A DNA stretch of 49,525 nucleotides from Candidatus Methylomirabilota bacterium (lineage in GTDB: Bacteria > Methylomirabilota > Methylomirabilia > Rokubacteriales > CSP1-6). Below are positions 7,460 to 15,643 of the stretch, in pieces. Made by a program: the position numbers and the translations under genes. Below the pieces are notes generated by a model. The model made no database searches and was not told the DNA's origin. It worked only from the letters and a program-made list of their open reading frames with translations. Position 1 is the first letter of the stretch. Each line of letters starts with the position of its first letter. Location: positions 1-49,525 of the forward strand of contig DASYUQ010000053.1 of the NCBI GenBank assembly GCA_036001065.1, written 5' to 3'.

Positions 7460-8392
7460 TCAGATCAAACGCTCGCGGAAGTGGCGGAGGGCGCGGGCCG
7501 CGAGCCCCGGACGCTGCGCCTGCAGCGCCTGCAGCCGCGCCCCGGCTTCGCGCGACAGCGCCTCACGCGTGGCCAACGCCTGGCGGGCGCCGCGCAGCGC
7601 GTCGACCAGCCCGCGCGCGTAGGCCCGCAGCTCTCCCGCTCGCGCGGCGCAGAAACCCACGAGCGCCAGATCCTGGGCGATGGAGGCGGCGGCCGCCGCC
7701 GGGCGGTGGTTGCGCAGGGCGACCCAGACCGCGTTGCGCACGAAGCTGTAGTAGATCCGGCTCGACGGCCGGGCCGACGGCGCCACGAGGTGCTGGACGC
7801 GCACGGTGGGCGTGTAGATCAGCTCGTGACCGGCGTTCAGCAGCCGGAGCGCGAGATCCCAGCCTTCGTGCCCGATGAAGAAGGGCGGCCAGTAGCCGCC
7901 CACGGCCAGGAAGGCCTCGCGCCGGCACGCCGAGGCGCCCTCCAGGACGTAGTAGGTGGGAAATTCCGTCTCCGCCCAGCGTCCGGGGTCGCGCGGGTGG
8001 CACCAGTCGCGGCGGGAGAGCGCGCCGTCGGGGCCGACGATCATGAAGTTGACGACCGCCGCGCGCGGGTGGCGGTCAAAGGCGCCGAGTCCGCGCTCGA
8101 CGCCGTCGGGCGTGGTGAACAGCACGTCGTTGTCGAGCGTGAAGACGATCTCGCCCTTGGCGGCGGCGACGCCGGCGTTGCGGGCGGCGGCGCCGACGTT
8201 CTCGGTGAGCCGAACCAGCCGGACGTCGGGGAACTCGCTCCGAACCATCTCGGCGCTGCCGTCGGTGGAGGCGTTGTCCACCGCGAGGATTTCTAGAATG
8301 GGGAAGCGCTGGCGCCGGGCGGCTTCCAGCGCGCGGCGGAGAGCGTCCCGGCGCTGGTAGTTGAGGACCGCGATCGAGACCGTGGCGCTCAA
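7460..8392 (-). CDS. Glycosyltransferase family 2 (rhamnosyltransferase-like)
   Basis: 310 residues. TVSIAVLNYQRRDALRRAL opens the GT-A fold. DNASTDGS, ENVGAAARNAG and the metal-binding TLDNDV (D-x-D) follow, and GHEGWDLALRLL holds the acceptor-side acidic motif. The C-terminal 70 residues are helical and basic. I chose the TTG at 8392 because it overlaps the FemAB stop as TTGA and begins just before the first beta strand. It probably adds a sugar to the exopolysaccharide repeat or a surface glycan. Read from the FemAB promoter. Confidence 0.85.
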   Translation of the reverse strand: MSATVSIAVLNYQRRDALRRALEAARRQRFPILEILAVDNASTDGSAEMVRSEFPDVRLVRLTENVGAAARNAGVAAAKGEIVFTLDNDVLFTTPDGVERGLGAFDRHPRAAVVNFMIVGPDGALSRRDWCHPRDPGRWAETEFPTYYVLEGASACRREAFLAVGGYWPPFFIGHEGWDLALRLLNAGHELIYTPTVRVQHLVAPSARPSSRIYYSFVRNAVWVALRNHRPAAAAASIAQDLALVGFCAARAGELRAYARGLVDALRGARQALATREALSREAGARLQALQAQRPGLAARALRHFRERLI

Positions 8393-9423
8393 TTCGGTAT
8401 CTGGCCCCGGATCCACGGCCCCAGAGCATTCGCCAGGGGCACCGGCAGCTTCTTCCAGGCGCGGACCAGGGGCGCGAAGCGACTTGAGTCCCGGTCCACG
8501 GACGGCGGGGCGCCCTCGTCGACGTCGACGAAGATCCACGGCAGCGCGCGCGGTACAGCGCCCCACTGCCGCTTGAACTCGAACGCCCCGGCGTTCCTGA
8601 ACGACCGGCCGAGGTCGAGGGTGCGGTAGCCGTTGTCGCACCCGAAGCGGATCACCGCCCAGTAGAGGGTGAAGTTGGGGCAGAGGGCGAAGGCCTCCCG
8701 CAGCGAGGAGGGCCACGGCACCATGATCGTGTCGCGGAAGAAGAGACAGACGGCGGCGCCGATGGCGCGGCCGTCGCGGTCGCGAACCATCAGGACGCGG
8801 GCGGCGCCTCCCAGCTCCTCCAGCATCAGGGTGAAGAAGCGCCGGCTGTGGACGGGCGTGCCCAGGTCGCGCATGTTCACCGCGAAGATGCGGTAGAAGT
8901 CGTCGAGCAGCTCACCGCCGCCCCAGACGACGGTGAGGCCGTTCTTCTCCCCCTTGCGCACACGATTGCGGCGCTCCGAGGGCAGGGCCTTCCAAACCGC
9001 CTCCGTGCTCGCGAGCGGCAGAAGCATCGTCACGCGGTCGCCGGCCAGGGTCCGGCCGACCCCGGTGGGATGGAGCTGGCGCAGCCCCACCGACTGGACC
9101 GCGCGCTCCCGGGCCAGGGCCAGAGCGCCCTCGGCCAGAGCGCTCTCGGCGGCGCCGCCCGGCTCGGCCAGGATGCCGCCGTAGTCGAGAAAGGGCATCG
9201 AGACGAGCCGGCGGCCGAAGAGGCGGCTGTCGATGAGGACGAGCGGCAGCACGCCCGTCAGCTCCCCCGCCTCCTCGGCGGCGAGGTAGAGGCCCTGGTG
9301 GCCGTAGGCGCCTTGGATGATCGTCCCCCAGGCCGCGAGGTGGGCGACGGTGGCGGCCGGGTGCCGCTCGACGAAACGGTCCCACCTCTTGTCGGCGCGT
9401 TCGATCGGTCTGATCTGGATCAT
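8389..9423 (-). CDS. FemAB-like protein of the exosortase/PEP-CTERM system (TIGR03019 type)
   Basis: 344 residues in two GNAT-like halves, starting MIQIRPIERADKRWDRFVE. VAHLAAWGTIIQGAYGH, LPLVLIDSRLFGRRLVSMPF and DYGGIL mark the first half. RNRVRKGEKNGL, FYRIFAVNMRDLGTPVHSRR and LDLGRSFRNAGAFEFKRQWG mark the second. These are the usual landmarks of the FemAB-related family found beside XrtA exosortases; FemAB enzymes transfer amino acids from aminoacyl-tRNA, but the PEP-CTERM version has no proven reaction. The start is the ATG at 9423, with almost no Shine-Dalgarno and a leader of only about 5 nt if the sigma54 prediction at 9440 is right. Confidence 0.85.
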   Translation of the reverse strand: MIQIRPIERADKRWDRFVERHPAATVAHLAAWGTIIQGAYGHQGLYLAAEEAGELTGVLPLVLIDSRLFGRRLVSMPFLDYGGILAEPGGAAESALAEGALALARERAVQSVGLRQLHPTGVGRTLAGDRVTMLLPLASTEAVWKALPSERRNRVRKGEKNGLTVVWGGGELLDDFYRIFAVNMRDLGTPVHSRRFFTLMLEELGGAARVLMVRDRDGRAIGAAVCLFFRDTIMVPWPSSLREAFALCPNFTLYWAVIRFGCDNGYRTLDLGRSFRNAGAFEFKRQWGAVPRALPWIFVDVDEGAPPSVDRDSSRFAPLVRAWKKLPVPLANALGPWIRGQIPN

Positions 9424-9439
9424 GACGCTCGCTGGTTGC

Positions 9440-9454
9440 GCAAGTCGGATGCCA
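9440..9454 (-). promoter_or_regulatory. Sigma54-type promoter, FemAB operon
   Basis: The minus strand reads TGGCATCCGACTTGC, with GG and GC ten bases apart. The -24 TGGCA and -12 TTGC both match consensus. The predicted start near 9428 leaves about 5 nt before the ATG. Confidence 0.75.
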
Positions 9455-9505
9455 CTCGGCGCCCACCGAAATTCGTGGGGTTTTCGCGCTCGCGTCGCCG
9501 GCGGC

Positions 9506-9521
9506 GGGCAAACACTTGCCC
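9506..9521. promoter_or_regulatory. Palindrome upstream of the FemAB promoter
   Basis: GGGCAA-ACAC-TTGCCC is a perfect 6-bp inverted repeat about 55 bp upstream of the sigma54-type promoter. It shares CAA-N4-TTG with the palindrome at 38925-38936 upstream of the second activator gene. Regulator binding is a guess. Confidence 0.35.
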
Positions 9522-9584
9522 CCACAAACGGCGATCCTGCTGCACAGGCTGGGGGCGCGGTATCGTCCGCGAGTCGGCCAGGCG

Positions 9585-9600
9585 GGTAAAGTTTTCAACG
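9585..9600 (+). promoter_or_regulatory. Candidate activator site (GGTAAA-N3-TTC), site 1
   Basis: GGTAAAGTTTTCAACG matches the sites at 10616 and 18446. It lies about 130 bp upstream of the FemAB sigma54-type promoter, a usual distance for enhancer-binding proteins. Confidence 0.4.
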
Positions 9601-9620
9601 GCCGCGAGCAGCCACCGCGC

Positions 9621-10397
9621 TCAGCTCCCGACTGGCACGTCCCGCCCGGCCGAGGTCAGGCCGTAGAAGAGCCACTTATCCCCGTGCAGGATCGTCTGCG
9701 ACAAACGGATCGGGCTCAGCGCATGGACCGTCTCCGCCCGGGGCCGTATGCCGAGCCACTCCGAGCGGTAGAGATCCCGAGGTCCGTCCGGCCGGAGCCG
9801 CTCCTTTAACCAGCGCTTGACCTGGGCCAGCGGCCTGAGACGGTCGCGCCAGGTGCGCGGGGTCAGCGTGAAGGCGATGAGGCCCGAGGGCTTGGCGACG
9901 CGCACCATCTCGCGAAGGTAGTCCCCCAGCACCGCTTCGGACGGAAGGTGCTGAAAGACACAGTAGGCCAGGACGAGGCTGGCCGAATGCGTCGCCAGAG
10001 GCCGGAGGCTGTAGCCGTCCGAGGGGTGGAACGTCACGTTCGTGAGCGGGCCCGCGCGCGCGATCGCCAGCATCTTCTCTGAAAGGTCGAGCGCGTTGAC
10101 GTGACGGACCTCCGGAGCGATGGCGCGGGTGAGCCGGCCCACTCCACACCCGATCTCGACGACCATATCCGTCGGCGACGGTACGTAGCCCAGTACGGCT
10201 TTCAGATCACTCCAGATCTTCGGTCCCGCGTTCCAGAACTCGGCGGGGTCGCGGCCCTCGTAGGGGCCGAAGCTCGAGACATACCAGAACGCGTTCTCGC
10301 GCGCCTTGGTTTCCCAAAATTGGCGGCTCGACGCCAGCCTGCGTTCCGGCGACTCCCCCCGCGATGCTTTGAACTGCTGCCAGAGGCTGCTCTTCAT
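9621..10397 (-). CDS. Class I SAM-dependent methyltransferase
   Basis: 258 residues. A helical N-terminal segment of about 75 residues is followed by a Rossmann methyltransferase core: VVEIGCGVGRLTRAIAP (SAM-binding motif I), HVNALDLSEKMLAIAR (motif II), then YCVFQHLP and REMVRVAKPSGLIAF. It should methylate a small or sugar substrate in the cytoplasm; target unknown. The ATG at 10397 has GGAGGGG just upstream, and a near-perfect sigma54-type promoter lies 33 nt further up. It diverges from the secreted hydrolase-like gene, which has its own sigma54-type promoter, so both probably answer the same activator. In this setting a role in polysaccharide modification is likely but inferred. Confidence 0.85.
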   Translation of the reverse strand: MKSSLWQQFKASRGESPERRLASSRQFWETKARENAFWYVSSFGPYEGRDPAEFWNAGPKIWSDLKAVLGYVPSPTDMVVEIGCGVGRLTRAIAPEVRHVNALDLSEKMLAIARAGPLTNVTFHPSDGYSLRPLATHSASLVLAYCVFQHLPSEAVLGDYLREMVRVAKPSGLIAFTLTPRTWRDRLRPLAQVKRWLKERLRPDGPRDLYRSEWLGIRPRAETVHALSPIRLSQTILHGDKWLFYGLTSAGRDVPVGS

Positions 10398-10441
10398 GGC
10401 CCCTCCCTGCGCTCAGACGATTCAGGCACTACGCCTGAGGC

Positions 10442-10456
10442 GCAATCCGAGTGCCA
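10442..10456 (-). promoter_or_regulatory. Sigma54-type promoter, methyltransferase gene
   Basis: The minus strand reads TGGCACTCGGATTGC, with GG and GC ten bases apart and full match to TGGCAC and TTGC. The predicted start near 10430 gives a 33-nt leader. Confidence 0.78.
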
Positions 10457-10615
10457 GGCCGCCGATACGCAATCTCGGTCACTTCGAGGCGCGCGCGCGA
10501 GTGGGGCGGGCAGATTTTTTCGGCATAGAGAGGGCCGCGTGCACACTCCCGGTCCCTGGGCGCCGACTGTCCGTCCACCGCCACCGGTGTCAGCGACGAA
10601 ACTCTCGGCCGCAGA

Positions 10616-10631
10616 GGTAAAAAGTTCAACG
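10616..10631 (+). promoter_or_regulatory. Candidate activator site (GGTAAA-N3-TTC), site 2
   Basis: GGTAAAAAGTTCAACG lies between the divergent sigma54-type promoters, about 160 bp from the leftward one and 36 bp from the rightward one. It differs from site 1 at two positions. Confidence 0.42.
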
Positions 10632-10666
10632 CGCGCGAATCCGCGCACTTCAATCTGTTTGATTTC

Positions 10667-10681
10667 TGGCCTATGAATTGC
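10667..10681 (+). promoter_or_regulatory. Sigma54-type promoter, secreted hydrolase-like gene A
   Basis: TGGCCTATGAATTGC has GG and GC ten bases apart. The preceding GATTTC is also present in front of the promoter at 38967. The predicted start near 10693 gives a 57-nt leader to the ATG at 10750. Confidence 0.7.
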
Positions 10682-10749
10682 CGTTCCCACTCCCGGAAAA
10701 TAAATTCTTCACGTTGTAAGTCGTGGAATATCCAACTACGGGGGTGGAC

Positions 10750-13743
10750 ATGCTGCGGGTCCCGACGGCAATGCTGGTCCTGGTGATGGTTCTTCTGGCA
10801 GCCTTCAGCGGCGCGGGCGCGCAGAGCCTCGTCGCGGGTGGGCTCACGGCCCTTCCGCCGGTAAACCTTGGATCAAGCCTGGTGACGAACGGCGGCTTCG
10901 AAACGCTCAACGGGAGCCTGCCGGCCGGCTGGACGGGCGGGACCGGGTGGAACGTCGACCAGCTGGTCCGGCACTCGGGCACCTTCAGCTACCGCCGTAC
11001 CACGGGGGCGCCCTCGGCCTCGCAGACGATCCAGCTCCGCCAGGGCGTCTACAAGTTCAGCGCGTGGATCAAGACCGAGCTGGCGACGGGCAGCAGCGGC
11101 GTTCGTCTGCTCGTGGATTTCCGGCCCGGGGTGTTCCAGTGGATCACCACGGACCTGATCAACGGGACCAAGGACTGGACCCTCTACGAGCTCAAGAACA
11201 TCGTCGTGCCCGAGGATCGGACGGCGATCGTTTCGCTGGAAAACTTCGCGGGGGCCAGCGGCACCGCCTGGTTCGACGACGCCAAGTTCGAGGAGCAGCT
11301 GGCGCAGCCCGTCGACGTGTTCCTCCTCTACCCGAACTACCGCGGCATGCTCTTCGACGACCAGCCGCAGACGATGAAGTTCGACGTGACCGTCACGCCG
11401 CCGGGCGGCGACTTCGGCCGGTTCAAGGTGACGGGCACCCTGAAGGACGAGGCGACGGGGCAGGTGGTGGCCACCCAGAGCTACCCGGCCAGCGCCCACT
11501 TCGTGGCCGAGCTGAGCGGCAGCCTGATGCAGGCCGGCGGGGGCTACCTGGCGACCTTCGCGCTGGTCGAGCAGGCGAACGGCTCCACCGTCTACACGTA
11601 CCCCGGGTATCGGGTGTCGAAGGCGCCGGGAGCCGCCCGGCAGTCGATGAACATCTCCTTCGACGCCAAGAACCGCCTGCTGGTGCGGGGCACGCCCCGC
11701 TTCGTGCTCGGCGTCTACGACTCGGGCATGGGCTACAACACGACCGACGCCTACTGGGAAAACCTGCTCTGGTCGCCGACGGGCGAGCGGCGGATGGACG
11801 GCCTCAAGATCAACTTCTACCTGAACTACTGGTACGGCGAGGCCAGCGCCGAGGCGATGAAGGCGCTGATGGGGAACCTCCAGAAGCACGGGGTGGCTTA
11901 CTTACAGACGGGCAACTGCTTCGACAAGTTCGCGGCGGGGCAGAACTTCTTCATCAATAACTCGAACACCTACGTCCAGGACATCGGCGCCCAGGCCGGC
12001 AGCGCGGGCTACTACACGATCGACGAGTGCCAGTCGGCCCTGATCCCGGGCGCCTTCACGCAGTATCAGCGGCTGCGCAATCTCGACCCCGACAGCATGA
12101 CCTTCGCCGCCCTGCTGGGGAACCCCGACATCGTGCTCTGGCGCGACGCCGCGGACGTGCTGTCGAGCGATCCCTATCCGCTGTTCGGGCCCGAGCCGGC
12201 CGGTGGCTACAACCACAAGCAGGTCGCCGACTGGACGGCGATGACGCGGCAGGCGGTGAAGGACGCCCGGCCGTTCATGACGGTGCTCCAGTTCTTCAAG
12301 TTTACCTCGCAGGGGCGGTTCCCCACGCTCGGCGAGATGCGCAGCCACGCCTACATGGCGATCGTGGAGGGGGCCAAGGGGTTGTTCTGGTGGAGCCTCG
12401 GCGGGGGCGCGTTGCGGGATGTCTGCGCCGGCTGGTGCGATCAGAAGACGACGTTCATGAACAACCTCAAGACGGTGGTGGGCGAGGTGGCCGCCCTCGA
12501 GCCCGTCCTGCTCGCCGACGACACCCCGGGCGCGCTGACCGGCAACAGCAACCCCCCGGCGATCCGTACCAAGGTGAAGGTCGTCAACGGCACGGGCTAC
12601 CTCTTCGCCTACAACTACAACAACCAGACGGTCAGCACGACCTTCACATGGCAGACGGCGCCCGGTACGGTGACGGTCAACGCCGAGAACCGCACGGTGG
12701 CGGCGAGCGGCAGCTCCTTCAGCGACACCTTCGGCCCCTGGGAGGCCCACGTCTACGTCATCGCCAACGGCGGCAGCGGCGGTACGCCGACTCCAACACC
12801 CACGCCTACCCCGAGCCCGACGCCGATCACGGTATCGTTCACCAATCCGCAGAGCAGCGCCACGGTGAGTGGCACCAGCACCGTGACGATGACGGCCAGC
12901 GGCGGAAGCGGTAGCTACACGTTCAAGCTCGCCGTGGACGCAAACACCGTCTACACGGGGACGAACGGCACGTTCGGCTGGAACACGACCACGGTCGCCA
13001 ACGGGGGCCACACGCTGACCGCGACGGTCACCGACTCGAACGGGGCCTCGGGGACGGCGACCAGGACGGTGACGGTGTCCAACACGACGACCACGCCCAC
13101 CCCGACCCCGACGCCGACGGGCGGACTGACGGTGGCGATCACCCAGCCGAGGTCGGGCGCCACGCTGAGTGGCACGGCCTGGCTGGTGGTGTGGGTGCAA
13201 GGCTCGAACGGCAGCAACACGTTCACCCTGAGGGTGGACGGTCAGGCGGTCAGCTCGCAGGCTGGCAACAACGGTCCCGTGTCGATGGCGTTGGACACGA
13301 CCAAAGTGGCCAACGGCTCGCACACGCTGACCGTCGGCGTGCGGGACGGGAGCGGCAAGACGGGCACGCGTAGCGTGAGTGTGACGACGTCGAACGCCAC
13401 GACGACACCGACCCCGACGCCGACGCCGATCCCGACCCCGGCGCCGAGCCCCACGCCCACGGGCTCGCTCAAGGCGATCTTCACGGGCCCGACGAACGCC
13501 GCGACGGTGAGTGGCACGGTCGTCGTGGACGTCTGGGTAGAGGGCCAGAGCGGCACCGCCAACACGTTCACCCTAGCGGCCGATGGCCGGGTGGTCACGG
13601 CCCAGACCATCGCGGGCGCGCACGCCACCTTATACTGGCCGACCACCGGCCTCACCAACGGCACACATACGCTGACGGCGACGGTGAAGGATGCAACGGG
13701 CAAGACCGGCACGTCGAGCATCAGTGTGACGGTGAGGAACTGA
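10750..13743 (+). CDS. Large secreted glycoside-hydrolase-like protein with three Ig-like domains
   Basis: 997 residues from the ATG at 10750, chosen over an upstream in-frame GTG because GGGGGTGG precedes it and the signal peptide (MLRVPTAMLVLVMVLLAAFS) starts there. After the leader come a carbohydrate-binding-like beta domain (about 40-195; NGGFET, WFDDAKFEE), a linker strand (FLLYPNYRGMLFDD), a TIM-barrel-like domain (about 310-580) with YTIDE (Glu near 425), SSDPYP and AIVEGAKGLFWWSLGGG, and a closing beta domain. Three Ig-like (Big-type) domains follow (about 693-777, 790-883, 905-997), each after a Thr-Pro linker. The barrel suggests a retaining or inverting glycan hydrolase but no named GH family is recognised. 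It is a paralogue of the protein at 15640-17688. It has no PEP-CTERM or other sorting tail. Probably acts on, or anchors to, the exopolysaccharide. Confidence 0.8.
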   Translation: MLRVPTAMLVLVMVLLAAFSGAGAQSLVAGGLTALPPVNLGSSLVTNGGFETLNGSLPAGWTGGTGWNVDQLVRHSGTFSYRRTTGAPSASQTIQLRQGVYKFSAWIKTELATGSSGVRLLVDFRPGVFQWITTDLINGTKDWTLYELKNIVVPEDRTAIVSLENFAGASGTAWFDDAKFEEQLAQPVDVFLLYPNYRGMLFDDQPQTMKFDVTVTPPGGDFGRFKVTGTLKDEATGQVVATQSYPASAHFVAELSGSLMQAGGGYLATFALVEQANGSTVYTYPGYRVSKAPGAARQSMNISFDAKNRLLVRGTPRFVLGVYDSGMGYNTTDAYWENLLWSPTGERRMDGLKINFYLNYWYGEASAEAMKALMGNLQKHGVAYLQTGNCFDKFAAGQNFFINNSNTYVQDIGAQAGSAGYYTIDECQSALIPGAFTQYQRLRNLDPDSMTFAALLGNPDIVLWRDAADVLSSDPYPLFGPEPAGGYNHKQVADWTAMTRQAVKDARPFMTVLQFFKFTSQGRFPTLGEMRSHAYMAIVEGAKGLFWWSLGGGALRDVCAGWCDQKTTFMNNLKTVVGEVAALEPVLLADDTPGALTGNSNPPAIRTKVKVVNGTGYLFAYNYNNQTVSTTFTWQTAPGTVTVNAENRTVAASGSSFSDTFGPWEAHVYVIANGGSGGTPTPTPTPTPSPTPITVSFTNPQSSATVSGTSTVTMTASGGSGSYTFKLAVDANTVYTGTNGTFGWNTTTVANGGHTLTATVTDSNGASGTATRTVTVSNTTTTPTPTPTPTGGLTVAITQPRSGATLSGTAWLVVWVQGSNGSNTFTLRVDGQAVSSQAGNNGPVSMALDTTKVANGSHTLTVGVRDGSGKTGTRSVSVTTSNATTTPTPTPTPIPTPAPSPTPTGSLKAIFTGPTNAATVSGTVVVDVWVEGQSGTANTFTLAADGRVVTAQTIAGAHATLYWPTTGLTNGTHTLTATVKDATGKTGTSSISVTVRN

Positions 13744-13746
13744 ACC

Positions 13747-14127
13747 GTGGCGCTGGAGGTCGCCCTCGATACGCGCGCGGCCGAGGAGCTCACCCCGGGC
13801 ACTTTTGCCGTGCACGTGAGCGTGAGCGGCGGCCAGAGGCCGCTTCAGCTGTCGGCCTACTTCGACGGGCAGCTGGTCGGCGCCTGGGACAGCGTCGCCG
13901 ATGTCTACGAGTTTCGCGCCTCCGATCTCTTCGGGGCTCGACACGCGCTGACCGTTCGCGCGGTCGACGCCGCCGGCCAGTGGGGTGGGGCGAGCACGGT
14001 CATCCGTGCCGTCGAGCCCGGCCGCGGTGCCGATGACTCTCCTCCGACACCCGCCGCCAGCCAGACCGAGGGCTCGCGGCCGAGGCTCACCCTGAGGTCC
14101 AGTGTGAGGTCGCGGCGCCGAGCGTAA
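13747..14127 (+). CDS. Small Ig-like domain protein
   Basis: 126 residues from a GTG only 3 bp after the preceding stop. About 85 residues form one Ig-like beta domain: EVALDTRAAEELTPGTFAVH, LQLSAYFDGQLVGAWD, then HALTVRAVDAAGQW. This is the layout of the Ig-like repeats at the end of the upstream protein. The tail is Pro/Arg-rich. It has no signal peptide, so it may be a detached fourth Ig domain of the upstream protein, split off by a stop or frameshift, rather than an independent protein. Translation is likely coupled to the upstream gene. Confidence 0.6.
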   Translation: MALEVALDTRAAEELTPGTFAVHVSVSGGQRPLQLSAYFDGQLVGAWDSVADVYEFRASDLFGARHALTVRAVDAAGQWGGASTVIRAVEPGRGADDSPPTPAASQTEGSRPRLTLRSSVRSRRRA

Positions 14128-14286
14128 GCTGACCGTCCAGTCCTCCGCGCGGCCGTCGACGCCCCCGCGCCGGCGGCCGCGCCTTCCCACGGTTACCTGC
14201 AACCAAGTTCCGGCGTCGTGCATTTTTGTGCAGGCTCCCCGTCCGCAGGCCAGAAAATTCGCGAGGTTTCGGGCCTGCGTTCCCCG

Positions 14287-14301
14287 GGTACGCCTCTTGC
14301 G
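14287..14301 (+). promoter_or_regulatory. Sigma54-type promoter, O-antigen ligase operon
   Basis: GGGTACGCCTCTTGC has GG and GC ten bases apart; ACG and TTGC match consensus while the -24 first base and C are changed. The predicted start near 14313 gives a 68-nt leader to the ATG at 14381. Apart from this site, 14128-14380 holds no gene that I can see. Confidence 0.6.
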
Positions 14302-14380
14302 CTGTCTTCAGGCCGGAGGCCCAAGGTATGCGCGTTGCCGTCGTGGACCACCCGACCTTTTTGAGGCTCCCCGACTAGCC

Positions 14381-15643
14381 ATGTGGCTCCTGCTCCTGAT
14401 GATCCTGGTGATGCCCTACGAGCAGAGTCCCTACCTCTACATCGGCGAGAGCTTCCTCGGGGTCATCCCGGACTTCACCGTCATCAAGCTGCTGGGACTC
14501 CTGGGGTTCGGCTGGGCGCTGGTCCGCCTGGCGTCGGGAGGGATTCCCGAGGGCGTCCTGGCCTCCCGGCAGGCCAAGCTCTTCGCGACGTTCTTCGTGG
14601 GCGTGATCCTGGCCGGGCTGCTCAGCGGCACCGGCTTCATCGCGGTGTCTCGGTACCTCGCCTTCCTGCTGTTCCTGCCCTTCGTGCTGGCGAGCGTGCG
14701 CTCGCACGAGGACCTCCGGCGCATCCTTTACGCGATGGTACTGGGCTTCGTCCTGACGTTCCCCTATGGCTTCCGCCAGATGCTCCGGTACGGCGACCGG
14801 ATGGGCGTGGGGCTCTACGAGCCGAACTACTTCGCCGCCAACCTCGCCCTGGTCATCCCGGTGGCGCTGGCCATCACCAGCGTGCAGCCGACGTCGCGGA
14901 AGCGGATGCTGTGGCTCCTGGTGAGCCTGGTGCTGGTGGCGAGCCTCTTGCTGACCTCGTCCCGCGGCGGCTTCCTGGGCCTGCTGGTCGCCGCGACCAT
15001 CTTCGTCTACCGGCGCCGGGGCGCCGGCGCCGCGGTGGCGCTGGTGGTCGCGCTGGTGTTGGCCGCGCTGCCGACGAACCTGGGCGAGCGGGCACTCGCT
15101 ACGCTCTTCCAGGACAGCGAGGCGCCGGCCGGCCTGGAGGCGTCGAACGAGGCGCACGTGGCCCTGTTCTGGGGCGCGCTCCGCATGATCGCCGACGCGC
15201 CGCTGACCGGCGTCGGCCCCTACAACTTCAAGACGTTCAGCACGGCGTACTCCGGCCTCGAACGGGACTTCATCGCGCACAACAGCTACCTGGAGCTGGC
15301 CGCCGAGCTGGGGTTGCCGGTGCTCGTCATCTTCCTCCTGCTGGTCGCTGCGGTGTTCCGGGGCCTGCGTCGCGCCGTGGCGATGGGATCGGGCGGGCCG
15401 GCGCAGCGCGAGCTGGCGGCGTGGGCGGAAGGGTTGCGGAGCGGGCTCATCGGGTTCCTGGTGGCGGGCACCTTCATCAGCGCCCAGTACGAGAAGTGGT
15501 TCTGGCTCGTCATCTTCTTGTCGATCGTCGTCGAGCGCCTGGCGGCCCGCCGCGAGGCGACGGTGGGTGGCGAGAGCGTTCCGGCCGTTCTGCCCGCTCC
15601 CTCCTGGCCCGCGACGCCGGCCTCGGGGTTCCCCGCGCGGTGA
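14381..15643 (+). CDS. O-antigen ligase / polymerase family membrane protein
   Basis: 420 residues with about ten membrane segments. The Wzy_C / WaaL-type landmarks are present: LLLTSSRGGFLGLLVA in the middle, a periplasmic loop with GVGPYNFKTF, and HNSYLELAAELGLPVL, whose His is the family's conserved catalytic residue. Such proteins ligate or polymerise lipid-linked glycans at the periplasmic face, and one is usual in exosortase loci. The ATG at 14381 starts the first membrane segment (MWLLLLMILVMPYE); an upstream in-frame extension is possible but lies across the predicted sigma54 start. Its TGA overlaps the next start as GTGA. Confidence 0.85.
   Translation: MWLLLLMILVMPYEQSPYLYIGESFLGVIPDFTVIKLLGLLGFGWALVRLASGGIPEGVLASRQAKLFATFFVGVILAGLLSGTGFIAVSRYLAFLLFLPFVLASVRSHEDLRRILYAMVLGFVLTFPYGFRQMLRYGDRMGVGLYEPNYFAANLALVIPVALAITSVQPTSRKRMLWLLVSLVLVASLLLTSSRGGFLGLLVAATIFVYRRRGAGAAVALVVALVLAALPTNLGERALATLFQDSEAPAGLEASNEAHVALFWGALRMIADAPLTGVGPYNFKTFSTAYSGLERDFIAHNSYLELAAELGLPVLVIFLLLVAAVFRGLRRAVAMGSGGPAQRELAAWAEGLRSGLIGFLVAGTFISAQYEKWFWLVIFLSIVVERLAARREATVGGESVPAVLPAPSWPATPASGFPAR

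Larger units (their letters stand above)
10398..10749. other. Divergent regulatory region, 352 bp, no gene
   Basis: No credible open frame lies here. The region holds two opposed sigma54-type promoters (10442-10456 leftward, 10667-10681 rightward) and one GGTAAA-N3-TTC motif between them. It is more A+T-rich near 10640-10735 than the genes on either side. Confidence 0.7.

Noticed and set aside
10398-10749. Riboswitch or small RNA in the long divergent region
   Set aside because: I saw no conserved riboswitch core and no terminator; the region is explained by two promoters and a candidate activator site.
12781-13470. Thr-Pro-coding simple repeats as possible mobile or phase-variable tracts
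   Set aside because: The codons are mixed and the stretches are linkers between Ig-like domains; no uniform short nucleotide repeat is long enough to suggest slippage.
14383-15639. Extension of the hydrolase B frame upstream through the ligase gene
   Set aside because: This stretch is an out-of-frame shadow of the ligase. The signal peptide begins at the GTG at 15640 with a 4-bp overlap.
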